Positions 18,004 through 26,844 of a stretch of DNA of 64,000 nt are shown here, in pieces. A program made the translations under genes and the position numbers. The stretch covers positions 124,001-188,000 of the forward strand of contig NZ_BPRC01000010.1 of the NCBI RefSeq assembly GCF_022179725.1, given 5' to 3'. Positions within the stretch are counted from its first letter, which is position 1; each line of letters opens with the position of its first letter. Under the pieces are notes generated by a model. The model did no database searches and was not told the DNA's origin. It saw only the letters and a program-made list of their open reading frames with translations. Source of the stretch: Methylorubrum aminovorans. Its GTDB lineage: Bacteria; Pseudomonadota; Alphaproteobacteria; Rhizobiales; Beijerinckiaceae.

Positions 18004-18135
18004 CCGGGCCGGCACCGGTCTCCCGCCTCGCACCGGCTGGTCCGGAAACCGGCCACCACTTGTCGGGCTGGCACCGGTCTCCTGCCTCGCGCCGGCCGAT
18101 CCGAAAACCGGCCACCACTTTTCGGGCCGGCGCGC
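18004..18135. repeat. 59-base tandem repeat, about 2.2 copies
   Basis: Two full imperfect copies and the start of a third. Shared blocks are GGCACCGGTCTCC, CCTCGC, and ACCGGCCACCACTT. Each copy includes an element of the form CCGAAAACCGGCCACCACTT followed by TTCGGG, a common Rhizobiales extragenic palindrome. The repeat ends just before the HIT gene. Confidence 0.75.
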
Positions 18136-18147
18136 TAGATCCCCGGC

Positions 18148-18564
18148 ATGACCGACGCCTTCTCCCTCGATCCGCGGCTTGCCGCCGACACCCATCCCGT
18201 GGGCGATCTCGCCCTCTGCTCCGTCCTCCTCATGGACGATGCGCGCTTCCCCTGGCTGATCCTCGTGCCGCGGCGGCCGAACCTGAGCGAACTCACCGAC
18301 CTCACCCCCGAGGAGGCACGCCTCGCCTTCGAGGAAATCCGAATCGCGGTCGGGGTCGTGCAGTCGCTCGCACGGCCGGACAAGGTGAACGTCGCGGCGC
18401 TCGGCAACGTGGTGTCGCAGCTCCACATCCACGTCGTGGCCCGCTTCCGCTCGGACCCGGCCTGGCCCGGACCGGTCTGGGGCGTCGGCGAGCCAAAGCC
18501 CTATCCGCCGCATGCCCGCGCCGCCCTGCTCGAACGGGCTGCCGCCCTGTTCGTGGCCGCGTGA
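18148..18564 (+). CDS. HIT family protein
   Basis: 138 residues. The histidine triad reads QLHIHVVAR near residue 92, with the supporting region LILVPRRPNLSELTDL upstream. HIT proteins hydrolyse or transfer nucleotidyl groups from nucleotide phosphoramidates, dinucleoside polyphosphates or similar compounds. The gene ends in a TGA overlapping a possible GTG start of nudC, so both are likely made from one message. The pairing with a Nudix enzyme suggests a shared role in clearing nucleotide by-products, which is inference. Confidence 0.88.
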   Translation: MTDAFSLDPRLAADTHPVGDLALCSVLLMDDARFPWLILVPRRPNLSELTDLTPEEARLAFEEIRIAVGVVQSLARPDKVNVAALGNVVSQLHIHVVARFRSDPAWPGPVWGVGEPKPYPPHARAALLERAAALFVAA

Positions 18565-18575
18565 GGAACTTGGCC

Positions 18576-19535
18576 ATGACCGGCTCGCCCGACCTTACCA
18601 GCCGGGACGCGCTCGCCTACGCCGCGAGCCGCCTCGTACGCCACTCCGCCGAGTTCGGCCCGGCGCCCGTCCTGGCGGAGGCCGGGCCCGAGGCACGCCT
18701 CGTGCTGATGGCGGGCGAGACGGTGATCCTGCGCACTGACCCGGAGCAGACCGGGACGGCTCTGCTGGGGCCCGACGAAGCGGAGCGGGCGGGCGCGCGC
18801 GCCGTCGAGATCTTCCTCGGCCGGGTCGAGGGGTGGCCCGTCTTTGCCGGCGCGGTGGCGGAGGAGGCCACTTCCCTGTTTCCGGCGCCGGGCTACCGCG
18901 CCCTCGACCTGCGGGCGCTCGCCGCCGAGGGCGCCGTCGCCCGCGAAGAGCAGGGACTGATCGCCACCGCCAAGTCTCTGCTGGCCTGGCACGCGCGCCA
19001 CCGCTTCTGCGGCAATTGCGGCAGCCCGACTGCCATCGCCGCCGGGGGCTTCCGGCGCGAATGCGGAGCCTGCGGGCTGCACCACTTCCCCCGCACCGAT
19101 CCGGTGGCGATCATGCTGGTGCGGCGGGGCGACGCCTGCCTGCTCGGGCGCGGCCGGCACTTCAAGCCGGGGATGTATTCCTGCCTCGCCGGCTTCATCG
19201 AGCCCGGCGAGACGGTCGAGGACGCGGTGCGCCGCGAGACCCGCGAGGAGACCGGCATCGCGGTCGGCGCGGTCGCCTATCACGCCTCGCAGCCCTGGCC
19301 CTTCCCGGCCTCGCTGATGCTCGGATGCGTCGCGGAGGGCCTCACCGAGGATGTCCGGACCGATCCCGACGAGTTGGAGGATGCCCGCTGGTTCCCACGT
19401 GCGGAGGTGGTGCAGATGATCGCGGGCACGCACCCGGAAGGCCTCACCGTACCCCCGCCGACCGCCATCGCCCATCTGCTGCTGCGCGACTGGGTCGACG
19501 GCGTCATCGCAGCTCCGCCGGCCCCGCAGGGGTGA
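18576..19535 (+). CDS. nudC: NAD+ diphosphatase NudC (Nudix)
   Basis: About 319 residues. NudC cleaves NADH/NAD into mononucleotides and can remove NAD caps from RNA. It has the N-terminal NudC domain, a zinc ribbon (CGNCGSPT ... CGACGLHHFPRTDP, four Cys), and a complete Nudix box from GFIEPGETVED through RRETREETGI. The SQPWPFPASLMLG segment after the box is the NudC-specific SQPWPFPxS motif, which identifies the subfamily. The ATG at 18576 has AGGAAC upstream; a GTG at 18561 overlapping the HIT stop is an alternative. Confidence 0.93.
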   Translation: MTGSPDLTSRDALAYAASRLVRHSAEFGPAPVLAEAGPEARLVLMAGETVILRTDPEQTGTALLGPDEAERAGARAVEIFLGRVEGWPVFAGAVAEEATSLFPAPGYRALDLRALAAEGAVAREEQGLIATAKSLLAWHARHRFCGNCGSPTAIAAGGFRRECGACGLHHFPRTDPVAIMLVRRGDACLLGRGRHFKPGMYSCLAGFIEPGETVEDAVRRETREETGIAVGAVAYHASQPWPFPASLMLGCVAEGLTEDVRTDPDELEDARWFPRAEVVQMIAGTHPEGLTVPPPTAIAHLLLRDWVDGVIAAPPAPQG

Positions 19536-19715
19536 GCCCGGCCCGCACGCGCTTCACGGACGCGTGCGGATGGTGTAGGCGCCCCCACTTGGCCGAGAAG
19601 TCGGCCATCGAAATCGGCCAAGACAATCGGCCGGGGAAGCCGAGCCTTGTCGGGTAGCCTGGGGACACCGTGTCCCGGGCCTCACAGGCCGGATGGGCCG
19701 CCGGGAGCGAGAAGC

Positions 19716-20558
19716 ATGACCGCCCGCATCGATGCCGCTTTCGCCCGCTGCCGCGCGGAAGGACGGGCCGCCCTCGTCACCTACGTCATGGCGGGCGATC
19801 CCGATCCGGAAACCTCGCTCAGGGTGCTCGAAGCCCTGCCGAAGGCCGGGGCCGACATCGTCGAGTTCGGCCTGCCGTTCACCGATCCCATGGCCGACGG
19901 GCCGGCGATCCAGGCGGCGGGCCTGCGCGCCCTGAAGGCGGGCCAGGACCTGCGCGGCACGCTGGCGCTGGTGCGCCGCTTCCGCGAGGGCGACGACCGG
20001 ACGCCTGTGGTGCTGATGGGCTACTACAACCCGATCCATACCTACGGCGTGCCCCGCTTCCTGGAGGACGCGAGGGATGCCGGCATCGACGGCCTGATCG
20101 TCGTCGACCTGCCGCCGGAGGAGGACGAGGAACTCTGCCTGCCGGCCCGGGAGAAGGGTCTCGCCTTCATCCGGCTCGCAACCCCGACGACCGACGACCG
20201 GCGCCTGCCGGCCGTGCTCGCGAACACGGCGGGTTTCGTCTACTACGTGTCGATCACCGGCGTGACCGGCACCGCGACCCCCGATTTCGGCCGCGTCTCG
20301 CAGGCGGTCGGCCGGATCTCGGCGCAGACCGACCTACCCGTCGTCGTCGGCTTCGGGGTGAAGACCGGCGCGCATGCCGCCGAGATCGCCCGCGGCGCCG
20401 ACGGCGTCGTCGTCGGTTCGGCCCTCGTCGATGCGCTGGCGCGCAGCCTCCAGCCCGGCGACCGGGCCGGCAGCGGCACGGTGGAGGCGGTTTCCGCCCT
20501 GGTGCGCGAGCTGGCCGAGGGCGTGCGCAGCACCAGAAAGGCGCCGGCCGAGGCCTGA
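19716..20558 (+). CDS. trpA: tryptophan synthase alpha chain
   Basis: 280 residues. It splits indole-3-glycerol phosphate into indole and glyceraldehyde 3-phosphate and passes indole to TrpB. The catalytic Glu lies in [16 protein letters not shown] together with the catalytic Asp region; YYNPIHTYG and [11 protein letters not shown] match the loop 6 region, and [15 protein letters not shown] with [10 protein letters not shown] forms the phosphate site. GGGAG precedes the ATG at good spacing. The usual partner trpB is not upstream; nudC is. accD and folC follow on the same strand, the order usual in Rhizobiales. Confidence 0.96.
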   Translation: MTARIDAAFARCRAEGRAALVTYVMAGDPDPETSLRVLEALPKAGADIVEFGLPFTDPMADGPAIQAAGLRALKAGQDLRGTLALVRRFREGDDRTPVVLMGYYNPIHTYGVPRFLEDARDAGIDGLIVVDLPPEEDEELCLPAREKGLAFIRLATPTTDDRRLPAVLANTAGFVYYVSITGVTGTATPDFGRVSQAVGRISAQTDLPVVVGFGVKTGAHAAEIARGADGVVVGSALVDALARSLQPGDRAGSGTVEAVSALVRELAEGVRSTRKAPAEA

Positions 20559-20724
20559 GCGCCCCTCAATCCGCCGCCCGCCTCGCCGGACGACGCACGC
20601 GAAGAGCCCCTTCGAAGCGTTCTTTGGCATCGAGGTGGCGGCGATCCGATATCAGCGTGGCAAGCGACCGCCGTCCGGCAGGATGCGGTCAGACGGAACG
20701 CGGTCAGACAGGGAGTCCGACGCC

Positions 20725-21645
20725 ATGGTCGAGCCGATGAACTGGATCTCGGAGGTCGTACGGCCCCGGATCAAGACGCTGTTCAAGCGCGAGACGCCGG
20801 AGAACCTCTGGATCAAGTGCCCCGATACCGGCCAGATGGTCTTCCATAAGGAAGTCGAGCAGAACCACTGGGTCATTCCCGGCTCCGAGCACCATCTCAA
20901 GATGAGCGCGACGGCGCGCCTGAAGATGATGTTCGACGAGGGAACCTGGATCGACGTTCCGCTGCCGGAGGTGCCGGCCGACCCGCTCAAGTTCCGCGAC
21001 GAGAAGCGCTACGTCGACCGCCTCAAGGAGGCGCGGGCCAAGACCGGCATGGCGGACGCCTTCAAGATCGGCTTCGGCCGTGTCGGCGGCCTGCCGATGA
21101 CGATCGCGGCCCAGGAATTCGGCTTCATGGCAGGCTCCCTCGGGATGGCCGGCGGCGAGGCCTTCGTCCGCGGCGCCGAGACGGCGCTGGAGAAGCGCAC
21201 CCCCTACGTGCTGTTCGCCGCCTCCGGCGGGGCGCGGATGCAGGAGGGCATCCTCTCCCTGATGCAGATGCCGCGCACTACGGTGGCGGTGCGCCGGCTC
21301 AGCGCCGCGCGGTTGCCCTACATCGTGGTCCTGACCAATCCGACGACGGGCGGCGTCACCGCCTCCTACGCCATGCTCGGCGACGTGCACCTGGCCGAAC
21401 CCGGCGCGCTGATCTGCTTTGCCGGCCCGCGCGTCATCGAGCAGACCATCCGCGAGAAGCTGCCCGACGGCTTCCAGCGGGCCGAATACCTGCGTGAGCA
21501 CGGCATGGTCGATCAGGTCGTGCATCGCCACCAGCTCAAGGAGACGATCAGCCGGCTCTGCGGCCTGCTGATGGACGTCCGGCAGGCCCCTGCCGGAACG
21601 CCGCCGGCGCCCGTGGCTCCCGAGCCGCTGCCGGACGCCGCCTGA
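20725..21645 (+). CDS. accD: acetyl-CoA carboxylase carboxyltransferase subunit beta
   Basis: 306 residues. With AccA it transfers the carboxyl group from biotin to acetyl-CoA to make malonyl-CoA. The core is well preserved: [55 protein letters not shown] and [11 protein letters not shown]. The N-terminal region that binds zinc in E. coli AccD keeps only one of four Cys ([14 protein letters not shown], then [10 protein letters not shown]), as I recall for other Rhizobiales AccD. GGGAG precedes the ATG at 20725; MNWISEVV at 20737 is an alternative start. Confidence 0.95.
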   Translation: MVEPMNWISEVVRPRIKTLFKRETPENLWIKCPDTGQMVFHKEVEQNHWVIPGSEHHLKMSATARLKMMFDEGTWIDVPLPEVPADPLKFRDEKRYVDRLKEARAKTGMADAFKIGFGRVGGLPMTIAAQEFGFMAGSLGMAGGEAFVRGAETALEKRTPYVLFAASGGARMQEGILSLMQMPRTTVAVRRLSAARLPYIVVLTNPTTGGVTASYAMLGDVHLAEPGALICFAGPRVIEQTIREKLPDGFQRAEYLREHGMVDQVVHRHQLKETISRLCGLLMDVRQAPAGTPPAPVAPEPLPDAA

Positions 21646-21651
21646 GTGTCT

Positions 21652-21718
21652 CTCACAAAACGCCCGCTGCGCTGTCTTCGCCAGAGCGAGAACCGTCGGC
21701 AATCGGGCGTTTTGTGAG
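21652..21718. repeat. 15-base perfect inverted repeat with 37-base loop
   Basis: CTCACAAAACGCCCG (21652-21666) is the exact reverse complement of CGGGCGTTTTGTGAG (21704-21718). It lies between accD and folC. The loop is long for an intrinsic terminator; it could be an attenuating hairpin or the ends of a small mobile-repeat remnant. Confidence 0.8.
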
Positions 21719-21759
21719 GCACTCTGAAACCGATTCGCGACAGAAGGTCTTCGCGCGAG

Positions 21760-23085
21760 ATGGACTCCTCCGATGCGCTGATGGCGCGCTTCCTCGCCCT
21801 GCATCCGCGCACGATCGACCTGTCGCTCGGGCGCATCCAGCGCCTGTTGGCGGCCCTCAACCATCCCGAGCGGCGCCTGCCGCCGGTGATCCACGTCGCC
21901 GGCACCAACGGTAAGGGCTCGACCATCGCCTTCATGCGGGCGATCCTCGAGGCGGGGGGGCTGGCCGCCCACGTCTACACCTCACCCCACCTCGTGCGCT
22001 TCCACGAGCGCATCCGATTAGGGGGCATCGGCGGCGGCCACTACGTCGCCGAGGACCGGCTCGCCGACGCCTTCGCCCGGTGCGAGGCGGCCAACAAGGG
22101 CGATCCGATCACCGTGTTCGAGATCACCACGGCGGCGGCCCTGCTGCTGTTCTCGGAATGCCCGGCCGACGTGCTGCTGCTCGAAGTCGGCCTCGGCGGC
22201 CGGGTCGATGCCACCAACGTCATCGACCACCCGGCCTGCGCCGTCGTCACCCCGATCGGGCGCGACCATGCCGAATATCTCGGCGACACCGTCGAGGCGG
22301 TGGCGATGGAGAAGGCCGGCATCATCAAGCGCGGCTGCCCGGCGGTGATCGCCGCCCAGGATTATTCCGGGGCCGATGCCGTGCTCTGCCGCCAGGCCGA
22401 GCGGGTCGGCGCGGTGCCGGTGCGCGTCGGCAACCAGGATTTCTCGGTCCACGAGGAGAGCGGGCGGCTCGTCTTTCAGGACGAGACCGACCTGTTCGAC
22501 CTGCCGCGCCCCCGGCTGGCGGGGCGCCACCAGCTCACCAATGCCGGCACCGCCATCGCGGCGCTTCGCGCGGCGGGCTTCGGCGATATCGGCACGGCGG
22601 CCCTGGAGGCGGGCCTGCGCAACGTCGATTGGCCGGGCCGGCTCCAGCGCCTCGTGCGCGGCGCACTCGCCGAGCGGATGCCGAGGGATGCCGAACTCTG
22701 GCTCGACGGCGGCCACAACGCCGATGGTGGGCGCATCCTCGCCGCGGCGATGGCCGATCTCGGCGAGCGCAGCGACGCGCCGCTGGTCCTCATCGTCGGG
22801 CTGCTCGGCACCAAGGACGCGGAGGGCTTCCTGAAGAACTTCGTCGGCCTCGCCCGCTCGCTCATCGCGGTGCCGATCACCGGCCAGGTGGCCGCACGCC
22901 CCGCCGAGGAAGTGGCGGAGATCGCCCGCACCGTCGGTCTCGCGGCGGAGGTCGCGCCGAGTGTCGAGGCGGCAGTGGTGAGCCTGTCGGACACGGTCTT
23001 CCAGCGTCCGCCGCGCGTCCTGATCTGCGGTTCGCTCTATCTGGCGGGCGCCGTGCTGGAGGCCAACGGCACGATTCCGGTCTGA
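21760..23085 (+). CDS. folC: bifunctional folylpolyglutamate synthase/dihydrofolate synthase
   Basis: 441 residues. It adds glutamate to dihydropteroate and to folates. The ATP loop is HVAGTNGKGSTIAFM, preceded by LSLGRIQRLLAALNHPE. Further Mur-ligase family blocks are VYTSPHLVRFHERI, LLLEVGLGGRVDATNVI, RDHAEYLGDTVEAVAMEKAGI and the C-terminal LDGGHNADGG. Length and motif order are normal. It is the last gene of trpA-accD-folC and faces trxA across a non-coding gap and the porin gene. Confidence 0.95.
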   Translation: MDSSDALMARFLALHPRTIDLSLGRIQRLLAALNHPERRLPPVIHVAGTNGKGSTIAFMRAILEAGGLAAHVYTSPHLVRFHERIRLGGIGGGHYVAEDRLADAFARCEAANKGDPITVFEITTAAALLLFSECPADVLLLEVGLGGRVDATNVIDHPACAVVTPIGRDHAEYLGDTVEAVAMEKAGIIKRGCPAVIAAQDYSGADAVLCRQAERVGAVPVRVGNQDFSVHEESGRLVFQDETDLFDLPRPRLAGRHQLTNAGTAIAALRAAGFGDIGTAALEAGLRNVDWPGRLQRLVRGALAERMPRDAELWLDGGHNADGGRILAAAMADLGERSDAPLVLIVGLLGTKDAEGFLKNFVGLARSLIAVPITGQVAARPAEEVAEIARTVGLAAEVAPSVEAAVVSLSDTVFQRPPRVLICGSLYLAGAVLEANGTIPV

Positions 23086-23622
23086 TTGTGATTCCCGCCC
23101 GCTCGTGCGGACATCGCATCGGCGAGTCCGCGCGGCGGCTGAGCGAAGGCTCCGACCGGCCGCACGGTGCGAGCGAACGGAATGTGCCGGGCAGGCTATT
23201 CGGCCGACGCGAGCGGGTAGTGGGCAGACGAACAGGTCCGGCTCGAGCCGCCAGAACAGCACATCCGCACCGGAAAGCTGTTGCACGCGAAAGCCGCAAG
23301 CCAAGATCGGCTTGCCCGTACCTTCCACCGATCGACCCCTGAAGCATCGCGGCCCGGCGAAGGATCGTCCGCGAGCGGGTTCATGCGGCCGGAACCTTCT
23401 GCGATGCCGCGGCTCGACAAGTTCCTGAGGGCTACCCTCTTCGGTCCCGAGGCATCCGATGCGTCCGCCGCGGCGCGAAGTCTGGTTTCGACCATGCCCC
23501 GAGCCAGTTGCGACCGCCCGTCAGCCAGGTTGTCTCACCGCCAGTGTGTCCTGCTCGCTACATCTCGGGCCGGAGAAATGGTCTAGCTTGCGGTCGATAG
23601 GGTTTCTGCTGGGGATCAAAAA
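23086..23622. other. gene-free region upstream of the porin gene
   Basis: 537 bases. Frames on either strand have no recognisable protein character. It probably carries a long 5' leader and promoter for the highly expressed porin gene. I see no clear hairpin or consensus promoter. Confidence 0.4.
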
Positions 23623-24534
23623 ATGAAAAAGCTTCTGACCTCTCTCGCCGCCTTCACGGCGCTGACCGCCGCGGCCTCCGCCGCCGACCTGCCGCGCCGC
23701 GCCGCTCCGCCGCCCGTCTTCACGCCCGTCCCGGTCTTCACCTGGACCGGCTTCTACGCCGGTCTCAACGCCGGTTACGGCTTCGGCGTCGAGGACTCCC
23801 TGGCCCCGACGCAGGTCGTCACGATCGACCGCCGCGTGATCGGCGGACCGGTCGGCGCGATCGGCGGCTTCGCCTTCGACAACGGCGGCCGCAGCGACGG
23901 CTTCGTCGGCGGTGGTCAGATCGGCTACAACTATCAGTTCACCCCGGGTTCGGGTGTGGTGATCGGTATCGAAGCCGACGCCCAGTACGCCGACCTCGGC
24001 GGCCGCTTCGGCCGTAACGGCCTCTGCGGCACCAGCGGCATCGCCTGCGCCGTGACCCCGGGCGCCTTCGTGCAGCCGGGCGTGACCCTGATCAACCCGA
24101 CCGGCGTCCAGGGCCTCGACTTCTTCGGCACCGTCCGCGGCCGTATCGGTTACGCCTTCGACCGCGTCCTGTTCTACGGCACCGGCGGCTTCGCCTACGG
24201 CAGCTTCGGTGGCGGCCGCGCCGTCGACACCGACGACTTCAAGACCGGCTACGCGGCTGGCGGCGGCGTCGAGTACGCGCTCCCGACCGACTCGTTCCTG
24301 AACTTCTTCCGCTCCTCGGCGGTGACGCTCAAGGTCGAAGGTCTGTACGTGAACTTCGACGGCAACAACAGCCGCTACGGCTTCGCCAACGCCAACGGCG
24401 TGATCGTCTCCGCGACCCCGCTGACCGCGGCCGGCCCGATCTCGCCCTCGACCATCCTGAACAACACCGCCCGCCGCGACGTCGACTTCGCCGTCATCCG
24501 CGCCGGCCTGAACTACAAGTTCGGCAGCTACTAA
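23623..24534 (+). CDS. outer-membrane porin, Omp25/RopB-like beta-barrel
   Basis: 303 residues. The signal peptide is MKKLLTSLAAFTALTAAASA, cleaved before ADLPRR. The mature protein starts with a Pro-rich linker and FTWTGFYAGLNAGYGFG, the hallmark opening of Rhizobiales Omp25/Omp31 porins. Gly and aromatic-rich alternating strands follow, ending INY-type (LNYKFGSY) with an aromatic C-terminal residue as needed for barrel insertion. Four Cys-free strands are interrupted by one Cys pair in NGLCGTSGIACAV. Codon use looks strongly biased, consistent with high expression. A hairpin terminator follows. Confidence 0.92.
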   Translation: MKKLLTSLAAFTALTAAASAADLPRRAAPPPVFTPVPVFTWTGFYAGLNAGYGFGVEDSLAPTQVVTIDRRVIGGPVGAIGGFAFDNGGRSDGFVGGGQIGYNYQFTPGSGVVIGIEADAQYADLGGRFGRNGLCGTSGIACAVTPGAFVQPGVTLINPTGVQGLDFFGTVRGRIGYAFDRVLFYGTGGFAYGSFGGGRAVDTDDFKTGYAAGGGVEYALPTDSFLNFFRSSAVTLKVEGLYVNFDGNNSRYGFANANGVIVSATPLTAAGPISPSTILNNTARRDVDFAVIRAGLNYKFGSY

Positions 24535-24567
24535 GCCGAACCTCCCATAAAGGGTCTCGAAACCAGG

Positions 24568-24592
24568 AAGCCGGGCCGCAAGGCCGGGCTTC
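24568..24592 (+). terminator. intrinsic terminator of the porin gene
   Basis: AAGCCGGGCC and GGCCGGGCTT pair around GCAA with one internal G-G mismatch, followed by CTTGCATTT. It lies 34 bases beyond the porin stop. Confidence 0.75.
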
Positions 24593-24600
24593 TTGCATTT

Positions 24601-24715
24601 CATACGGCATCCGCCCGCGACTTCGGTCCGCATCGCGAGGCGAGGCCGAAGCGATCGACCGGAAACGGTATGACGTATCGTCGAGGGCACCCGGTCGCTG
24701 GGCAATCGGCGGACA
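24601..24715. repeat. degenerate interspersed repeat
   Basis: Contains CGCGAGGCGAGGCCGAAGCGATCGACCGGAAACGG in pieces; GCCGAAGCGATC-(4)-CGGAAACGG recurs near 48.2 kb. It belongs to the same intergenic repeat class as the copies near 26.75 and 48.1 kb. Confidence 0.5.
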
Positions 24716-24716
24716 T

Positions 24717-24743
24717 GAAAAAGCCCGGCCTCGCGGCCGGGCT
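24717..24743 (-). terminator. intrinsic terminator of trxA
   Basis: AGCCCGGCC and GGCCGGGCT pair perfectly around a four-base loop (24722-24743). Read on the minus strand the stem is followed by TTTTT, so it ends transcription coming from trxA. Confidence 0.88.
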
Positions 24744-24778
24744 GTCTCGGATCGGTCGGGCCGGAATCCGGCGTAGGG

Positions 24779-25099
24779 TCAGGCGCTCGCCTGGATCCAG
24801 CGGGAGAGGTCGCCCTTGGGAGCGGCGCCGACCTTCTGGCTGGCGAGCTTGCCGTCCTTGAAGATCATCAGCGTCGGGATCGAGCGGATGCCGTAGGTCG
24901 AGGCGATGCCGGGATTCTCATCGACGTTGACCTTGGCGATCTTCACCTTGCCCTGGAGATCGACGGAGATCTCCTCCAGCGCCGGGCCGATCTGCCGACA
25001 GGGGCCGCACCACTCCGCCCAGAAATCCACCACGACGGGCTCGGCGGACTGCAGAACGTCCTGCTCGAAGCTCGCATCGGTCACTTTCACGGTCGCCAT
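24779..25099 (-). CDS. trxA: thioredoxin
   Basis: 106 residues, normal for TrxA. The redox motif is [14 protein letters not shown], with the cis-Pro in [13 protein letters not shown]. It is a cytoplasmic disulfide reductase. The ATG at 25099 has AAAGGA at good spacing; the longer frame to 25420 reads through a gap with no similarity and is dropped. In many Rhizobiales trxA follows addA directly; here the sugar dehydrogenase gene lies between them on the opposite strand. A strong terminator follows. Confidence 0.96.
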   Translation of the reverse strand: MATVKVTDASFEQDVLQSAEPVVVDFWAEWCGPCRQIGPALEEISVDLQGKVKIAKVNVDENPGIASTYGIRSIPTLMIFKDGKLASQKVGAAPKGDLSRWIQASA

Positions 25100-25432
25100 C
25101 GTAGGTCCTTTCGACACGCGGTCCCATGCGGGTCCATGGAAGGCTCCCGCATGGAGGGCACCGGGGAGTGGGTTCGGCGCCACACGGTGAGCCGAGAATT
25201 GGCGACGCCCCGCCCCCCGGTCAAGGCGTCGCGCCCCGGTCACGGGTCTGAGGCGCCAAACCCACATGGATCCGGCGCGGCTCATCCCCGTAATTCTTGC
25301 TCGTGGTTCTTGCCTACAATCCTCGCGCAAAACCGCCGCCTCCGGGCGCCTGCGGCGCCACAGGCCTCGCCATGGGCCGCCCGCGCCCCATTTGGCGGGC
25401 AGGATCGGCGACCCGCACAAGGATCAAACGAC

Positions 25433-26731
25433 GTGACGCGCACTCTTTCCGTTCTGCTCGCCACCGTCGCGGCCCTCGGCCTCGATGCCTCCGCCTTCGC
25501 GCAAGCGCCCTCCGGTCAGGGCGCTGGCGAGGACACGCGCGCCCCGCGCATCCAGGGCGAGTCGTTCCAGGCACCGGCCGCGCCGAGCGCCGGCACGTCC
25601 GTCGCCGAGAAGGAGCCGCAGAATACCGAGTACAAGCCGCTCCTGCCGAACCAGACCCGCGCGCCCGAGCCGGCGCAGAAGACCGAGGTCGAGACCGCGG
25701 TCGTGGCCAAGGGCCTGGACAGCCCCTGGGCGATGGAGTTCCTGCCCGACGGGCGCATGATCGTCACCGAGAAGGCCGGCAAGATCCGCATCGTGGCCAA
25801 GGACGGCACGGTGGGCCAGCCGGTGGCCGGCGTGCCGAAGGTCGATCCGAAAGGGCAGGGCGGCCTGCTCGACATCGCCCTGAGTCCGAGCTTCGCCGCC
25901 GACCGTACAGTCTACTTCAGCTACAGCGAGCCGCGGGACAAGGGCAACGGCACCACGGTGGCCAAGGCCAAGCTGGTGGAGAGCGACGGCAAGGCCCGGC
26001 TCGACGACGTCAAGGTGATCTTCCGCCAAATGCCGACCTATGACGGCGACAAGCACTTCGGATCGCGCCTCGTCTTCGCGCCGGACGGCAAGCTGTTCGT
26101 CACGGTCGGCGAGCGCTCCGACAAGCAGACCCGCGGGCAGGCGCAGGACCTGACCAGCGGGCTGGGCAAGGTCTTCCGCATCGACACCGACGGCAACGCG
26201 CCGAAGGACAACCCCTTCACCGGCGGCGAGAAGGCCAAGCCGGAAATCTGGTCCTACGGCCACCGCAACATCCAGTCCGCCGCGCTGGACAATCAGGGCC
26301 GGCTCTGGACGGTCGAGCACGGGCCGCGCGGCGGCGACGAGCTGAACCGCCCGCGTCCCGGCCTCAACTACGGCTGGCCGGTGGTGACCTACGGTATCGA
26401 GTATTCCGGCGAGAAGATCGGCGACGGCCAGACCCAGGCCGGCGGCACGGTGCAGCCGGTCTATTACTGGGATCCAGTGATCGGCCCCTCGGGCATGGCA
26501 CTCTACGACAAGGACGCGTTCCCCGCCTGGAAGAACCAGTTCCTCATCGGCGGCCTCGTCAGCACGGGCATCGTCGTGCTCAAGCTCGACGGCGACAAAG
26601 TGGTCACCGAGGAGCGCATCCCGCTAGAGCACCGCGTCCGCGACGTGCGGGTCGGCCCCGACGGCGCCGTCTACGCGGTCACCGAGGATGACGGGCAGAT
26701 CGTCAAGCTGACGCCGAAGAAGAGCAGCTGA
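25433..26731 (+). CDS. PQQ-dependent aldose sugar dehydrogenase (YliI/Asd type)
   Basis: About 432 residues. It has a signal peptide (TRTLSVLLATVAALGLDASAFA), then about 70 residues rich in Pro/Ala/Glu, then a six-bladed propeller of the soluble glucose dehydrogenase family. Recognisable blocks are GLDSPWAMEFLPDGRMIVTEKAGKI-type opening (split here at 20 residues), GQGGLLDIALSP, HFGSRLVFAPDGKLFVTVGER, YGHRNIQSAALD, HGPRGGDELN and LNYGWPVVTYG. Family members oxidise aldoses in the periplasm using PQQ, a cofactor that methylotrophs make in quantity. The GTG start at 25433 has AAGGA upstream. The N-terminal Pro-rich extension is longer than in E. coli YliI. Confidence 0.85.
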   Translation: MTRTLSVLLATVAALGLDASAFAQAPSGQGAGEDTRAPRIQGESFQAPAAPSAGTSVAEKEPQNTEYKPLLPNQTRAPEPAQKTEVETAVVAKGLDSPWAMEFLPDGRMIVTEKAGKIRIVAKDGTVGQPVAGVPKVDPKGQGGLLDIALSPSFAADRTVYFSYSEPRDKGNGTTVAKAKLVESDGKARLDDVKVIFRQMPTYDGDKHFGSRLVFAPDGKLFVTVGERSDKQTRGQAQDLTSGLGKVFRIDTDGNAPKDNPFTGGEKAKPEIWSYGHRNIQSAALDNQGRLWTVEHGPRGGDELNRPRPGLNYGWPVVTYGIEYSGEKIGDGQTQAGGTVQPVYYWDPVIGPSGMALYDKDAFPAWKNQFLIGGLVSTGIVVLKLDGDKVVTEERIPLEHRVRDVRVGPDGAVYAVTEDDGQIVKLTPKKSS

Positions 26732-26739
26732 GGCGACGC

Positions 26740-26844
26740 AACCGTCCTTGCGAGGCGGAGCCGAAGCAATCCAGTGCATGACCTCTCCGAAAAGGTCGCG
26801 CTGCTGGATCGCTTCGCATTCGCTCGCGATGACGGCGAGGGTGG
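26740..26844. repeat. interspersed palindromic repeat
   Basis: GCGAGGCGGAGCCGAAGCAA then TCCAG, and downstream CTGGATCGCTTCGCATTCGC then TCGCGATGACGG, form an imperfect palindrome of about 95 bases between two convergent genes. The same arrangement occurs near 48.1-48.2 kb. Confidence 0.75.

Noticed and set aside
18004..18135. possible CRISPR array
   Set aside because: Only about two imperfect copies, with no regular unique spacers.
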